Shown here: positions 43,128 through 52,541 of the stretch, piece by piece
How positions within the stretch are numbered: position 1 is the stretch's first letter
Layout of the letters: every line of letters starts with the position of its first letter
Origin: VAZQ01 sp035693615
Lineage (GTDB): Bacteria; Pseudomonadota; Alphaproteobacteria; Rhizobiales; Xanthobacteraceae
DNA: 64,000 nt
Direction: 5' to 3'
Assembly: GCA_035693615.1 (NCBI GenBank)
Contig: DASSGH010000159.1
Location: 1-64,000, forward strand
Translations under genes and position numbers: made by a program
The notes under the pieces: generated by a model
Seen by the model: the letters and a program-made list of their open reading frames with translations, nothing else
Told to the model about the DNA's origin: nothing
Database searches by the model: none

Positions 43128-43630
43128 ACCTGCCCCCCGTCACGCTCTCCGGCGCGCCCCACAATCGGTTCGTCTGAATCCCCCTAGTCGTTAATTAGGT
43201 AACGAAAAGGATCCTGGAGTGCCAGGGCGATTAGGGCCGGATTCGCTAGTCTTTGGAACCTGTTGCAGGAATGCCGCAGTTTGGAACCGCGCGCGTGGCA
43301 AAAGGCTGCCCACCGGGCTGAAAGTGGTCTTCCCGGCGTCGCAACCAAGGGTAATGCGCAATGTCTTAACTTCGCATTCACCATGCCGGCCAGGCAGGAG
43401 CGCCAAATGCCCCCCGCTTCTGCGAATGCGCGCGTCGGCCGACCAGGTGAACACCGGGCGCAGGCGTGGAACTGATTTCCTTTTACGGTCTGTTTGAAAT
43501 GTCACGATAGGACACGATTTGTTGCGCATTTCGGCCGCACTCGCTCGTCATTTCGAGCGCGCGCGAAACGCGCCAAGAGCAAACGAACAAGAGTAAGCGA
43601 AGTAAAACGAGAGTCCCCACGGAGCAGCAA
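43128..43630. other. Intergenic stretch without a recognisable gene
   Basis: About 500 bases between the divergent L,D-transpeptidase and a small-protein gene. GGAAC at 43468 followed after 18 bases by TGTT is a poor EcfG-promoter resemblance. I see no conserved reading frame, tRNA or repeat. GAGC-rich sequence near 43550-43610 has no clear structure. Confidence 0.5.
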
Positions 43631-43822
43631 ATGACCAAGAACAATGCGGCGCAATCCCACGATAATCCCCGCCGGGACGCGCCGAATCTCGACAGCCGCT
43701 ACGGCCAAATTGGAATCTCCGCGGTTGCTGCCGCGCTGCCGTATCAGAGCGAAGTCAAGAATCCGGCTTACGCACCTGCCGCGCAAAACGTTGAGAAGTG
43801 GAACGCCGACAAGGCGGCCTGA
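43631..43822 (+). CDS. Small conserved rhizobial protein
   Basis: 63 residues, hydrophilic ends around the conserved core LDSRYGQIGISAVAAALPYQ followed by KNPAYAPA. I know short proteins with 'RYGQIGISAVAAA...YQ..KNPAYAP' from Bradyrhizobium and relatives, none characterised. GGAGCAGCAA before the ATG is the ribosome site. No signal or membrane segment; probably cytoplasmic. Confidence 0.75.
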   Translation: MTKNNAAQSHDNPRRDAPNLDSRYGQIGISAVAAALPYQSEVKNPAYAPAAQNVEKWNADKAA

Positions 43823-44024
43823 CCACCTCGCGCGGACCCGACGCCAGCTGCCGCCCACATCCCAGACGCAGGCGGTTCCGCACGTCGCGGGGTTGGGCGC
43901 TTGCTTGCGTCACCTCGTCATTGTCCTTGCAAGGTAAGCCTTGATTGGGCCATGACTGGCCCAATCAATGCCCGAGCGCGCAACGTGCTTGCCCAGTGGA
44001 TGCGCGGGGCTCGGCGGAGGGGTC

Positions 44025-45002
44025 ATGCTGTCGGTCTACGTCCCGCGCGGCGCATCACTTGAGCGTGTGCCGATTACATCAGATGCGGCGGCCGCTGAGA
44101 ACGCGGTCTGGTTCGACCTCGTCAACCCCAACCTCGAGGAAGATAAGGCCGTCGAGCGTCAGGTCGGCATATCCATTCCCACGCGCGAAGAAATGCAGGA
44201 AATCGAGGTGACGAGCCGGCTCTACTCGGAAAACGGCGCGCGTTACATGACGGCCACGCTGATGTGCCAGTCGGATACCGTGACGCCGAAGACCACACCG
44301 GTGACCTTCATCTTGTCCGACCATCGGCTCATCACGGTGCGTTACGACGACCCGCGTCCGTTCATGATCGTCGGCAATAAGCTAGCGCGGGTTTGCCCGC
44401 CGGCCGTGACCGGAGAAGGGGTGTTGATCGACCTGCTCGACGCGGTCATTGATCGTGCGGCGGACATTCTGGAACGCATCGGTTCGGAGGTCGATCAGAT
44501 CTCGCACGATATCTTCGAGCCAGAGGCCGAGGGTGCCGATCGCACTCGCAGCTACAACGAGATTCTCAAGGCGATCGGGAAAAAAGGCGACCTCGCTTCC
44601 AAGGTGCGCGAGAGTCTAGTGTCGATCGGGCGGCTGTTGCTCTACCTCGCCAACGAAGCGGACAGCATGCGGTGGGCGAAAGAGCCGCGCGCTCAACTTC
44701 GCGGTATGCAGCGCGACGTACACTCGTTGTCCGACCATGCCGCCTATCTTTCCAACAAAATTCAGTTCCTGCTCGATGCCATGCTCGGGGTGGTCACCAT
44801 CGAGCAGAACAATGTCATCAAGATATTTTCGGTGGCGGCCGTGGCGCTGATGCCGCCGACGCTGATTGCGTCGATCTATGGCATGAATTTCAAGCACATG
44901 CCCGAGCTCGACTGGTGGTTAGGCTATCCACTCGCCATCGTGCTAATGCTGCTCGCATCCGCTCTGCCGTACTTCTTCTTCAAGTGGAAGAAGTGGCTTT
45001 GA
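44025..45002 (+). CDS. corA: CorA family magnesium/cobalt channel
   Basis: 325-residue subunit of a pentameric divalent-cation channel. The N-terminal cytoplasmic domain and long helix precede two C-terminal membrane segments; the selectivity motif YGMN (in SIYGMNFKHMPEL) is intact and the tail ends in basic KWKKWL. ATG at 44025 follows GGAGGGG; an in-frame ATG at 43968 would add 19 unlikely residues. Transports Mg2+ and possibly Co2+/Ni2+. Confidence 0.93.
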   Translation: MLSVYVPRGASLERVPITSDAAAAENAVWFDLVNPNLEEDKAVERQVGISIPTREEMQEIEVTSRLYSENGARYMTATLMCQSDTVTPKTTPVTFILSDHRLITVRYDDPRPFMIVGNKLARVCPPAVTGEGVLIDLLDAVIDRAADILERIGSEVDQISHDIFEPEAEGADRTRSYNEILKAIGKKGDLASKVRESLVSIGRLLLYLANEADSMRWAKEPRAQLRGMQRDVHSLSDHAAYLSNKIQFLLDAMLGVVTIEQNNVIKIFSVAAVALMPPTLIASIYGMNFKHMPELDWWLGYPLAIVLMLLASALPYFFFKWKKWL

Positions 45003-45051
45003 GCCGAACGAGCATCGCCGGGGAAGGGACGATCACCCCCCGGCTTCGCCC

Positions 45052-45822
45052 TCAGACGTGCTGACCGCCGTTGATGTGGATCTCGGCACCGTTCACGTAA
45101 GACGAAGTCTCGGTGCACAGCACATAGATGATCTTGGCAACCTCGTCGGGGGTACCCAGGCGATGCATTGGAATTTGGTGGGCCACGATCTCTGAGGTGC
45201 CGGGGGAAAGGATCGTAGTGTCGATTTCGCCCGGAGCGATGGCGTTGACGCGGATGCCAAGGGGTCCGAAGTCGGCCGCCATCTCGCGGGTCAGCGCGGC
45301 AAGCGCTGCCTTCGAGGTGGAGTAGGCTGCGCCCGCGAAGGGATGCACCCGCGAGCCGGCGATTGAGGTGACGTTGACCACCGAGCCCTTGGCAACCTTG
45401 AGCTCTTCGAGGAGGCCGCGCGCGAGCATGATCGGTGCGAAGAAGTTCACGCGGAACACGTGGTCCCAAACGTCGACGGTGGTATCGATCGACGAGAGCC
45501 GCTTGCCGCCGTCCGCCTTGGGCGAGATCGCGGCGTTATTGACCAGGGCGTGCAGTTCGCCGTTCTCCAGCCGTTGCTTGATTTCCGCGATGGCGTGGAG
45601 CGTACGTTCGGGATCGGCAAGATCGACCTGGATGTGATCCTCCGGCCCCATTTCCCACGGGCAGTTTTCCGGAAAGGGATGCCGCGAGCAGGTGATCACG
45701 CGCCACCCGGCCGCCGAAAATCGCTTGACTGTGGCGTGGCCGATCCCACGGCTCGCGCCCGTGAGCAGGAGCGCACGGCGCGGCTGGTTCGAGTGCGGCG
45801 TTGCCATGGAGGGTTGATCCAA
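45052..45822 (-). CDS. SDR family NAD(P)-dependent oxidoreductase
   Basis: 256-residue short-chain dehydrogenase: cofactor loop LLTGASRGIGHATVKRF, VNNAAISPKADGG, catalytic Ser in VTSIAGSRVHP, Tyr-Lys in AAYSTSKAALAALT, and PGEIDTTILSPGT. Ends GGQHV as in many SDRs. Substrate unknown. A second ATG at 45807 (MATPHSNQ) may be the true start. It follows corA convergently with a 49-base gap. Confidence 0.93.
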   Translation of the reverse strand: MDQPSMATPHSNQPRRALLLTGASRGIGHATVKRFSAAGWRVITCSRHPFPENCPWEMGPEDHIQVDLADPERTLHAIAEIKQRLENGELHALVNNAAISPKADGGKRLSSIDTTVDVWDHVFRVNFFAPIMLARGLLEELKVAKGSVVNVTSIAGSRVHPFAGAAYSTSKAALAALTREMAADFGPLGIRVNAIAPGEIDTTILSPGTSEIVAHQIPMHRLGTPDEVAKIIYVLCTETSSYVNGAEIHINGGQHV

Positions 45823-45907
45823 AAAAGCTCCGCAATGCTAAAGGGCTTTGCGCTCCGGCGCCATTGCGCTTTCTGGCGCTAACCGGCCCGGTTACCGCAG
45901 GAAGACC

Positions 45908-46549
45908 TCACGGATAGAGCCGAGCCTTGCGCCAGGGCGCATCGAGCGCTTCGCGACGAAACTCGAGCCGGTCATGCAGCCGAAACGGGCGCTCTTGCCA
46001 GAACTCGATCTGAAGAGGCCGCAGGCGATAGCCGGTCCAGTTCGGCGGTCGTGGCACCGTTCCTAGGCCGAATTTCCCGGTGTAGTACGCGATCGCCTTC
46101 TCGAACGCGTGGGGGCTCTCGAGCGGCGCCGACTGCTTGCTAGCCCAGGCGCCGATCTGGGTCAGCCGCGGGCGGGTCGCGAAATAAGCGTCCGCTTCCG
46201 CGTCTTCGATTCGTTCCACCGGCCCGCGCAGCCGCACCTGCCGATTCGCCGACTTCCAATGAAAGAGCAGCGCGGCTTTCTGCTCTCGATCCAACTCGTG
46301 CCCTTTTTGGCTGTCGACATTGGTGTAGAACACGAACCCAGCCGCGCCGAAGCCTTTCATCAGCACCATGCGGACATTGGGCAGGCCATCCGCATCGACC
46401 GTGGCCAGCGACATCGCGGTGGGATCGCGCGGCTCGCTGCGGGCCGCTTGCTCGAACCAGGTGGCAAACAGGCGCAGAGGCTCATCGGCTTCGATCAAAT
46501 CACCGCTTGTTAACCCGCTGGGGTGTTGTATCGGAGCTGATTCAGACAT
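45908..46549 (-). CDS. pdxH: Pyridoxamine 5'-phosphate oxidase
   Basis: FMN enzyme oxidising PNP/PMP to PLP, 213 residues. SLATVDADGLPNVRMVLMKG, FVFYTNVDSQKGHEL, WKSANRQVRLRGPVERI, PRPPNWTGYRLRPLQIEFW and LHDRLEFRRE are family blocks including the C-terminal PNPOx dimerisation region. Full length. Divergent from a lipoprotein gene at 46635 with 85 bases between. Confidence 0.96.
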   Translation of the reverse strand: MSESAPIQHPSGLTSGDLIEADEPLRLFATWFEQAARSEPRDPTAMSLATVDADGLPNVRMVLMKGFGAAGFVFYTNVDSQKGHELDREQKAALLFHWKSANRQVRLRGPVERIEDAEADAYFATRPRLTQIGAWASKQSAPLESPHAFEKAIAYYTGKFGLGTVPRPPNWTGYRLRPLQIEFWQERPFRLHDRLEFRREALDAPWRKARLYP

Positions 46550-46634
46550 TCCGCGGGTAACCCGGATGATGGCGTCGCCGCCGAGGTCGCTCGTCCGGCA
46601 GGGCCGTTATAGAGGAAGGAGGGGCGCAATTCAC

Positions 46635-47072
46635 GTGGTAGCGCGATGGATCGCGACGGGACCCTGGCTGCTCGTCCTGGCGCTTACGGGTGGTGGCTGT
46701 AGTCTTGCTTATCGGCTCGACACCACGCTCGGCAAACGCAACGGCGCCGATCAGACGGACTCGCAGCGATCGATGCCGGCGAACGCGACCGCGGAGATGC
46801 CCTCCGAGGGCGACCTCGCGATGGCGCGCGCCGCCGTGAGCGAGGTCTTGAGCAAGGGCGCCAGCAGCGTGCCTTGGGAAAACCCAAGGACGGGGACGCA
46901 TGGTACGGTCACGCCGCTCGCCTCGCTCTACAGTCAAAACGGGATCCCTTGCCGGGACTTCCTCGCGAGCTTCGTGAAGAGTGGCAGCGAATCGTGGTTG
47001 CAAGGGGCAGCCTGCCGGGCCAAGCGCGGGAGCTGGGAAGTGCGCGATTTGCGGCCTTGGAGCAACAGCTAG
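46635..47072 (+). CDS. Surface-antigen-like lipoprotein (RT0821/17-kDa type)
   Basis: 145 residues from GTG at 46635, with AAGGAGGGGC 10 bases before it; this start gives a clean lipoprotein signal WIATGPWLLVLALTGGGC with the acylated Cys about 22. The mature domain carries the pattern VPWENPRTGTHGTVTPLAS and CRDFLASF, CRAKRGSWEVRDL seen in proteobacterial 17-kDa surface antigen-type proteins. Location: outer membrane. Function not known. Confidence 0.8.
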   Translation: MVARWIATGPWLLVLALTGGGCSLAYRLDTTLGKRNGADQTDSQRSMPANATAEMPSEGDLAMARAAVSEVLSKGASSVPWENPRTGTHGTVTPLASLYSQNGIPCRDFLASFVKSGSESWLQGAACRAKRGSWEVRDLRPWSNS

Positions 47073-47301
47073 GGGTTGCGGCCGTTCCGGACCGGCCGAA
47101 ACGCGAACGCGCCGCGCGGTTAGGCCGAGAGTGCGTCCGGGTCGAACGGACTTGCAAGGCGAATTGCCGCATCAGTGCCGGAGACCGCACGTAGGTCTGC
47201 GGTTCTCTCGTTGCGCTCCGGGGCAGCCCCCACCACATTATGGGCACGATTGGGGCACTGACCGGCACAAAAACCTACGACTTGCCTGGGAGAGACTGAG
47301 G

Positions 47302-48270
47302 ATGCGTGACCCCTACGAGGTCCTTGGGGTATCGAAGACCGCGAGCGCCGCGGAGATCAAGAGCGCCTTCCGCCGGCAAGCGAAGAAGCTGCATCCGGAC
47401 GCCAATAAGCACGACCCGAGGGCGGCGGGGCGCTTTGCGGAACTCAACACGGCTTACGAAATCCTCGGCGAGGAGAAAAAACGCAAGGCCTTCGATCGTG
47501 GCGAGATCGACGCGGAAGGCAAGCCGCGCTTCCAGGGCTTTGAAGGTTTCACCCGCGGCCGCGGGCAGGGTGGCTTCAACTCCGACGCTTTCGAAACCTT
47601 CAGCTGGGGGCGCGACGGCTTTCAACACACGCGCGGTCGCGGCGGATTTGGTGGCTTCGGCGCGTTCGAGGATATTCTCAAGGAGGCATTCGGCGGCGCG
47701 TCGCGTGCGGGGCGGCCGGCCGGTTTCGAGCGGGAGGATTTCGCCCGCTCGGGCCAGGACATCAGTGCGGCGCTTACGATCACGCTGGCGGAGGCAGCCA
47801 TCGGGGCGCACAAGCGCGTAAAATTGCCGACCGGTCGAGAGGTCGAGGTGAAAATCCCGCCCGGGCTGAACGACGGCCAGACCATCCGCCTGAAGGGCCA
47901 AGGGCTCGCCGGCGCCGGCCGAGCCGGCGACCTTCTCATCACGGTGTCGGTCGCGCCGCATCCACTATTTGCGCGCGCGGGAGCCGATCTGCGGCTCGAC
48001 ATTCCGATCACGCTTTACGAGGCGGTTCTCGGCGCCAAAGTGCGCGTGCCGACGCTCGACGGGGCGGTCGAGGTGGCCATCCCGGCCGGCACCAGTTCCG
48101 GGCGTACCTTTCGCCTGAAAAGCAAGGGCTTTCCCGCAAAGGAGGGCAAAGGCGATCTGCTCGCCACCGTGCGAATCATGTTGCCCGAGGGTGGCGACGC
48201 CGAGCTTGAAGAGCTCATGCGTCAATGGCGCAAGGCCAAGTCCTATGATCCGAGAAAGGGCATGGGGTGA
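47302..48270 (+). CDS. cbpA: CbpA-like J-domain protein (class B DnaJ)
   Basis: 322 residues. J domain 1-70 with the HPD motif (KKLHPDANK) that activates DnaK, then a Gly/Phe-rich linker (GFEGFTRGRGQGGFN...), then DnaJ C-terminal beta domains with LPTGREVEVKIPPGLNDGQT and VAIPAGTSSGRTFRLKSKGF. The cysteine-rich zinc region of class A DnaJ is absent. Start MRDPYEVLGV at 47302. It acts with DnaK in stress protein folding; CbpA-type nucleoid binding is possible. The 229-base gap before it holds nothing recognised. Confidence 0.92.
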   Translation: MRDPYEVLGVSKTASAAEIKSAFRRQAKKLHPDANKHDPRAAGRFAELNTAYEILGEEKKRKAFDRGEIDAEGKPRFQGFEGFTRGRGQGGFNSDAFETFSWGRDGFQHTRGRGGFGGFGAFEDILKEAFGGASRAGRPAGFEREDFARSGQDISAALTITLAEAAIGAHKRVKLPTGREVEVKIPPGLNDGQTIRLKGQGLAGAGRAGDLLITVSVAPHPLFARAGADLRLDIPITLYEAVLGAKVRVPTLDGAVEVAIPAGTSSGRTFRLKSKGFPAKEGKGDLLATVRIMLPEGGDAELEELMRQWRKAKSYDPRKGMG

Positions 48271-48290
48271 GCGCGGGCCCGATGCCTGCG

Positions 48291-49070
48291 CTATTTCGCC
48301 TGCGTGCCTTTGTCGATCTGATCATAGGCGGCTTGCGCGATACTGAGCAGGCGCTCGCGCTCGGGCGGTCCACTCACCACGTAAGCGAGGCCGCGCTCGA
48401 CCCAATATAAGGCGGCGAAGCGATCTCCCTCGCGATAGCGCATGGCGGTCTGCGGCGAATCCGTGCGCGCGTAGTAGATGGTAAAGCGCTCGCCGGAGGG
48501 GCCTTCGTACATGCAGAACGCCGCCGGACCGAACGGGCCGGGCAACAGGCGCCCGCCGACCAGCTTCAATCCGCTCGGTTCGAGGTTTGGGATCTGCAGC
48601 TCGTAGTCGAGGCGTTTCGATAGCCACTGGACCAAATGCGGTCGCTCGCCGCCGGTGACCTCGACCGGATGACGTACCTCGACCACGTACACTTTGTGGG
48701 CCTCGAGCGCCTGTGCGGTGAACGTCGCGAAGCGAGAAGGCGCCGCCGCCGATGCGCCATGCGCCATCCAGCCGACCACCCCGCCGGTGAGAAATGCCAG
48801 GACCACTGCCGCGGCCGCGGCACCACGCCAGGAGGGCGCGCCGCGGGCGAGATTATCGAGATCGAAACGCGCCGGAACCGGTTCGGAGGCGAGCATGCCG
48901 AAGCGCGCCCGGATCGCGTCGGCCTGCGCGCGCCACTGGGCGACGCGAGCGGCATCTTCCGGATGTGAGGCGAGCCACGTCTCGACGGCGGCACGGCGGT
49001 CGGGTGCAAGCTCGCCATCGACGTAGGCGTGCAGCTCCTCCTCCGTCACGGGTAGGTTTTGATCAATCAT
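48291..49070 (-). CDS. Anti-sigma factor partner of the ECF sigma factor
   Basis: 259 residues from ATG at 49070. N-terminal helical region ELHAYVDGELAPDRRAAVE with SHPEDAARVAQWRAQADAIR is the anti-sigma domain type common in rhizobia; one membrane segment (about 84-106, GAAAAAVVLAFLTGGVVGWMAHG) leads to a C-terminal periplasmic domain ending with RERLLSIAQAAYDQI. It binds and inhibits the sigma factor encoded 16 bases upstream and probably senses a periplasmic signal. The C-terminal domain is unrelated to any sensor I recognise. Confidence 0.9.
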   Translation of the reverse strand: MIDQNLPVTEEELHAYVDGELAPDRRAAVETWLASHPEDAARVAQWRAQADAIRARFGMLASEPVPARFDLDNLARGAPSWRGAAAAAVVLAFLTGGVVGWMAHGASAAAPSRFATFTAQALEAHKVYVVEVRHPVEVTGGERPHLVQWLSKRLDYELQIPNLEPSGLKLVGGRLLPGPFGPAAFCMYEGPSGERFTIYYARTDSPQTAMRYREGDRFAALYWVERGLAYVVSGPPERERLLSIAQAAYDQIDKGTQAK

Positions 49071-49086
49071 CGTCCTTTTCCTCGAG

Positions 49087-49578
49087 TTATTTGATACGGC
49101 GCAGCGCTGGGCGCTCGCCATCGAGATAAGCTTTGATCTGCAGGCGCGCCCGCGCGAGTCGCGACATCACCGTTCCGATCGGCACGCCCTGCACTTGGGC
49201 GACTTCGCGGTAACTGAGACCTTCGAGCACGACCAGAAGCAGCGCCGAGCGCTGATCCTCGACCAGCGACGCAAGCGCTCGCTCGATATCACGCGCTCCC
49301 GCCTCGGGCCCGGCCACATCGGCCGCATCGTTATCCTCGATCGCCTGTAAAGCGGGACGCCGCGCCAAGGCACGCAGCCGATTGCGGTTGAGGTTGGTCA
49401 GAATGGTGTAGAGCCAGCTGCGAATATCGCCGCCATGAAACAGATGCTCTGACCTAAGCGCCCGCACCAGCGTGTCCTGGACGAGATCGTCGGCAAGCTC
49501 GCGATTGCGAGTGAGAGCCCGCGCATAGCGTCGCAGCGCCGGTACCGCGGCCTCGATTCCTTCGCGGAAACCACTCAA
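49087..49578 (-). CDS. ECF sigma factor with cognate anti-sigma
   Basis: 163 residues from the TTG at 49578, which is preceded by GGGAGAGG; a frame open to 49689 would add 37 residues of no sigma likeness. Region 2: ALTRNRELADDLVQDTLVRA and IRSWLYTILTNLNRNRLR; region 4: LEGLSYREVAQVQGVPIGTV then MSRLARARLQIKAYL. Ends 16 bases before the anti-sigma gene, so both are co-transcribed. Divergent from fabI. Confidence 0.92.
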   Translation of the reverse strand: MSGFREGIEAAVPALRRYARALTRNRELADDLVQDTLVRALRSEHLFHGGDIRSWLYTILTNLNRNRLRALARRPALQAIEDNDAADVAGPEAGARDIERALASLVEDQRSALLLVVLEGLSYREVAQVQGVPIGTVMSRLARARLQIKAYLDGERPALRRIK

Positions 49579-49801
49579 TACCCTCTCCCTCCCAGTCGCC
49601 GCAAAGGATCGCCGGCTTTGGATAACGTGCGCGCAGCGTCGATCTTCGTCACACCTATCGATACCATACGGACAAACACTAAGCGCCAAGCGATATTCCC
49701 GCCGCTGATGGTACGGACGTGGCGAAGAGTGGCGGCTGCTTGTGGGGCTTCTCCCCCTGTGTCATAGGGAGACTCGCGGTCGCGGGCCAGCGAGGGAGAT
49801 C

Positions 49802-50620
49802 ATGCCGGAATCGTCGGGCCTCTTGCGCGGCAAACGGGGCCTGATTTTGGGTGTTGCCAACAATCGCTCCCTCGCGTGGGGCATCGCAACGGCCTGCCAT
49901 CGCCAGGGCGCCGAACTCGCCTTCACTTACCAGGGGGAGGCATTCAAACGGCGGGTCGAGCCGCTCGCGCAGGAAATCGACGGGTTGGTCATCGGTCATT
50001 GCGATGTGACCGATCCGGCCACGATCGACGCGGCGTTCGCGACCCTCGCGGCGAAATGGAGCGCGCTCGATTTTCTCGTCCACGCCATCGCGTTCTCCGA
50101 CAAGGATCAGCTGTCCGGGCGCTACATCGACACCACGCCGGATAATTTCCGCAATACGATGCTCGTGAGCTGCTACTCTTTCACGGCGGTGGCGCAACGC
50201 GCCGAGAAGCTGATGCCGAGCGGGGGTTCGCTGCTCACGCTCACCTACTATGGCGCGGAGAAATGGATGCCCCATTACAATGTGATGGGAGTCGCCAAGG
50301 CGGCGCTGGAGGCATCGGTGCGCTATCTCGCGGCCGACTTGGGCGAGAAGAGCATTCGCGTCAACGCCATTTCCTCGGGGCCGATCAAGACACTGGCGGC
50401 ATCGGGAATCGGCGACTTCCGCTACATCCTCAAATGGAACGAACACAACGCGCCACTTCGACGCAGCGTGACGATCGAGGAGGTCGGCGACACCGCCGTG
50501 TATTTCCTTTGTGACCTGTCTCGCGGCGTCACCGGCGAGATTCATCACGTCGATGCCGGTTATCACATCGTCGGGATGAAACATCCCGATGCGCCCGACA
50601 TCGTCGTCGGCAAGGAATGA
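49802..50620 (+). CDS. fabI: Enoyl-[acyl-carrier-protein] reductase [NADH]
   Basis: Last reductive step of fatty-acid elongation (type II). 272 residues. LILGVANNRSLAWGIATACHR is the FabI NADH loop; catalytic YNVMGVAK (Y-x6-K, unlike classic SDR Y-x3-K) and ISSGPIKTLAASGI follow. Start at 49802. The stop overlaps the next start in ATGA. FabI is the triclosan target; no resistance mutation can be called. Confidence 0.95.
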   Translation: MPESSGLLRGKRGLILGVANNRSLAWGIATACHRQGAELAFTYQGEAFKRRVEPLAQEIDGLVIGHCDVTDPATIDAAFATLAAKWSALDFLVHAIAFSDKDQLSGRYIDTTPDNFRNTMLVSCYSFTAVAQRAEKLMPSGGSLLTLTYYGAEKWMPHYNVMGVAKAALEASVRYLAADLGEKSIRVNAISSGPIKTLAASGIGDFRYILKWNEHNAPLRRSVTIEEVGDTAVYFLCDLSRGVTGEIHHVDAGYHIVGMKHPDAPDIVVGKE

Positions 50621-51276
50621 CGGTGGCGCTCGCGCCGTCGTTCCGGCAACGGATTGCGACCGACGCAGCGCGGCGCCAGGCGCGGCCCGCGATCTATTAT
50701 ATTCGTCACGGGCTCACCGATTGGAATGTCGCACAACGGCTGCAGGGCCGGCATGACGTGCCGCTCAACGCGGCGGGCTGTGCCCAGGCTGCTTGCTGCG
50801 CCGCCATCCTGCAAGACCTGTTTCGCCGCGACGGTCGTGCTCCGGAAAGCTTCGATTACGTCTCGAGTCCGCTCGTGCGTGCGCGGACCACGATGGAGAT
50901 CGTGCGCACCGCGCTCGGGCTCGAGCCGGCCGGTTACGCCATCGCCGGACAGCTTGCCGAAATCGCATTTGGAGAATGGGAGGGGCTGACCTACGCGCAA
51001 GTGGTGGCCCGCGACAAGCAGGTCATTGCCGCGCGCGAATCCGACAAGTGGAGCTTCGCGCCGCCCGGCGGCGAAAGTTATGCGCAAGTCGCCGTTCGAA
51101 TCCGCCAATGGTACGAGACCGTCGCCAGGGACACCGTGGTCGCCGCCCATGGCGGCACGGCGCGCGCCCTGATCGCCCATCTTGGGCTCGCACCGCCGCA
51201 GGATGCCGCGCATTACTCGATCGATCAGGGCGTGGTCTATTTGTTCGCGGCTAAGGGGCTCACCCGTCACGGATGA
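50617..51276 (+). CDS. Histidine phosphatase family protein
   Basis: 219 residues. The RHG phosphohistidine motif YIRHGLTDWNVAQRLQGRHD is at the start and the second catalytic His in VVAAHGGTARAL near the end. Phosphoglycerate-mutase-like; could act on sugar phosphates or the phosphate of an unknown metabolite. Starts inside the fabI stop (ATGA at 50617-50620), so translation is coupled. The same gene order (fabI, phosphatase, aroC, ribB) recurs in rhizobia. Confidence 0.92.
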   Translation: MTVALAPSFRQRIATDAARRQARPAIYYIRHGLTDWNVAQRLQGRHDVPLNAAGCAQAACCAAILQDLFRRDGRAPESFDYVSSPLVRARTTMEIVRTALGLEPAGYAIAGQLAEIAFGEWEGLTYAQVVARDKQVIAARESDKWSFAPPGGESYAQVAVRIRQWYETVARDTVVAAHGGTARALIAHLGLAPPQDAAHYSIDQGVVYLFAAKGLTRHG

Positions 51277-51406
51277 TGGTAAACGGCAAATTCCGGTGCG
51301 CGATCGGTAGCCGAACAAGCGGGATGTTCATCGTCGGCTGCGGCCTACGCGCGGCCATTTGACCGCGGCTCGCACGCGGGCTACCACACGCCGCGGGTGG
51401 AATCCC

Positions 51407-52525
51407 ATGTCGTTCAATACCTTCGGTCACCTGTTCCGGGTCACGACCTTCGGCGAAAGCCACGGCGTTGCGATCGGTTGCGTGGTCGACGGTTGCCCGC
51501 CGCGTATTCCGCTAACCGAGGCGGATATCCAGCCTTATCTCGACAAAAGACGGCCGGGCCAGTCGCGCTTCACTACGCAGCGGCGCGAACCGGACCAGGT
51601 GAAAATCCTCTCCGGGGTGTTCATTGACGAAGCGAGCGGCGAACAGGTCACGACCGGCACCCCGATTGCGCTTCTCATCGACAATATCGATCAGCGCTCG
51701 AAGGATTACTCCGACATCAAAGACAAATACCGGCCCGGCCACGCCGACTATACCTACGACGCCAAATACGGCATCCGCGATTATCGCGGCGGCGGCCGTC
51801 AATCGGCGCGCGAGACCGCGACGCGCGTCGCTGCCGGCGCGATCGCGCGCAAAATCGTGCCCGGCATGCGAGTACGTGGCGCGCTGATCCAGATGGGCAA
51901 GCACAGGATCGAGTCCGCACGCTGGAACTGGGACGAGGTCGAGCGCAATCCGTTCTTCTGTCCGGATGCGGAGAAGGCGAAGTTCTTCGAAAGCTATCTC
52001 GATGATATCCGCAAGCGCGGCTCCTCGGTGGGAGCGGTCATCGAGGTCGTCGCGGAAGGCGTACCCGTTGGTCTCGGCGCGCCCATTTACGGCAAACTCG
52101 ACGGCGATCTCGCCGCGGCCTTGATGGGTATCAACGCGGTCAAAGGGGTCGAGATCGGCACGGGCTTTGCATCGGCGGCGTTGAGCGGCGAAGAGAACGC
52201 CGACGAAATCCGCATGGGCAATGACGGCAAGCCGATATTTCTTTCCAATCATGCGGGCGGCATTCTGGGCGGCATCTCGACTGGGCAGCCGATCGTCTGC
52301 CGGTTTGCGGTCAAGCCGACGTCATCGATTCTGACGCCCCGCCGCACCGTGGATCGCTACGGCACCGAGACCGAAATCAGCACGAAGGGGCGCCACGACC
52401 CGTGCGTGGGCATTCGCGCGGTGCCGATCGGAGAGGCCATGGTGGCGTGCGTGATCGCCGATCACTATCTGCGTCAGCGCGGGCAGATGGGCGAAACGCC
52501 GGCATGGCCCTTCGCGCCCGCTTGA
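51407..52525 (+). CDS. aroC: Chorismate synthase
   Basis: Makes chorismate from 5-enolpyruvylshikimate-3-phosphate, using reduced FMN. 372 residues. TTFGESHGVAIGCVVDGCPP at the start and GGGRQSARETATRVAAGAIA are the signature regions; YRPGHADYTYDAKYG and SNHAGGILGGISTGQPI complete it. ATG at 51407; a longer frame starts 48 bases before without family likeness. Confidence 0.97.
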   Translation: MSFNTFGHLFRVTTFGESHGVAIGCVVDGCPPRIPLTEADIQPYLDKRRPGQSRFTTQRREPDQVKILSGVFIDEASGEQVTTGTPIALLIDNIDQRSKDYSDIKDKYRPGHADYTYDAKYGIRDYRGGGRQSARETATRVAAGAIARKIVPGMRVRGALIQMGKHRIESARWNWDEVERNPFFCPDAEKAKFFESYLDDIRKRGSSVGAVIEVVAEGVPVGLGAPIYGKLDGDLAAALMGINAVKGVEIGTGFASAALSGEENADEIRMGNDGKPIFLSNHAGGILGGISTGQPIVCRFAVKPTSSILTPRRTVDRYGTETEISTKGRHDPCVGIRAVPIGEAMVACVIADHYLRQRGQMGETPAWPFAPA

Positions 52526-52541
52526 ACGGAGTAAGCCGAAG

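Noticed and set aside
43468..43494. GGAAC-N18-TGTT as a stress promoter of the 63-residue protein
   Set aside because: Spacing is one or two too long and the -10 is imperfect; 160 bases from the start codon.
45003..45050. GCCGGGG...CCCCGGC hairpin after corA as terminator
   Set aside because: No following T tract; might form but not supported as intrinsic terminator.
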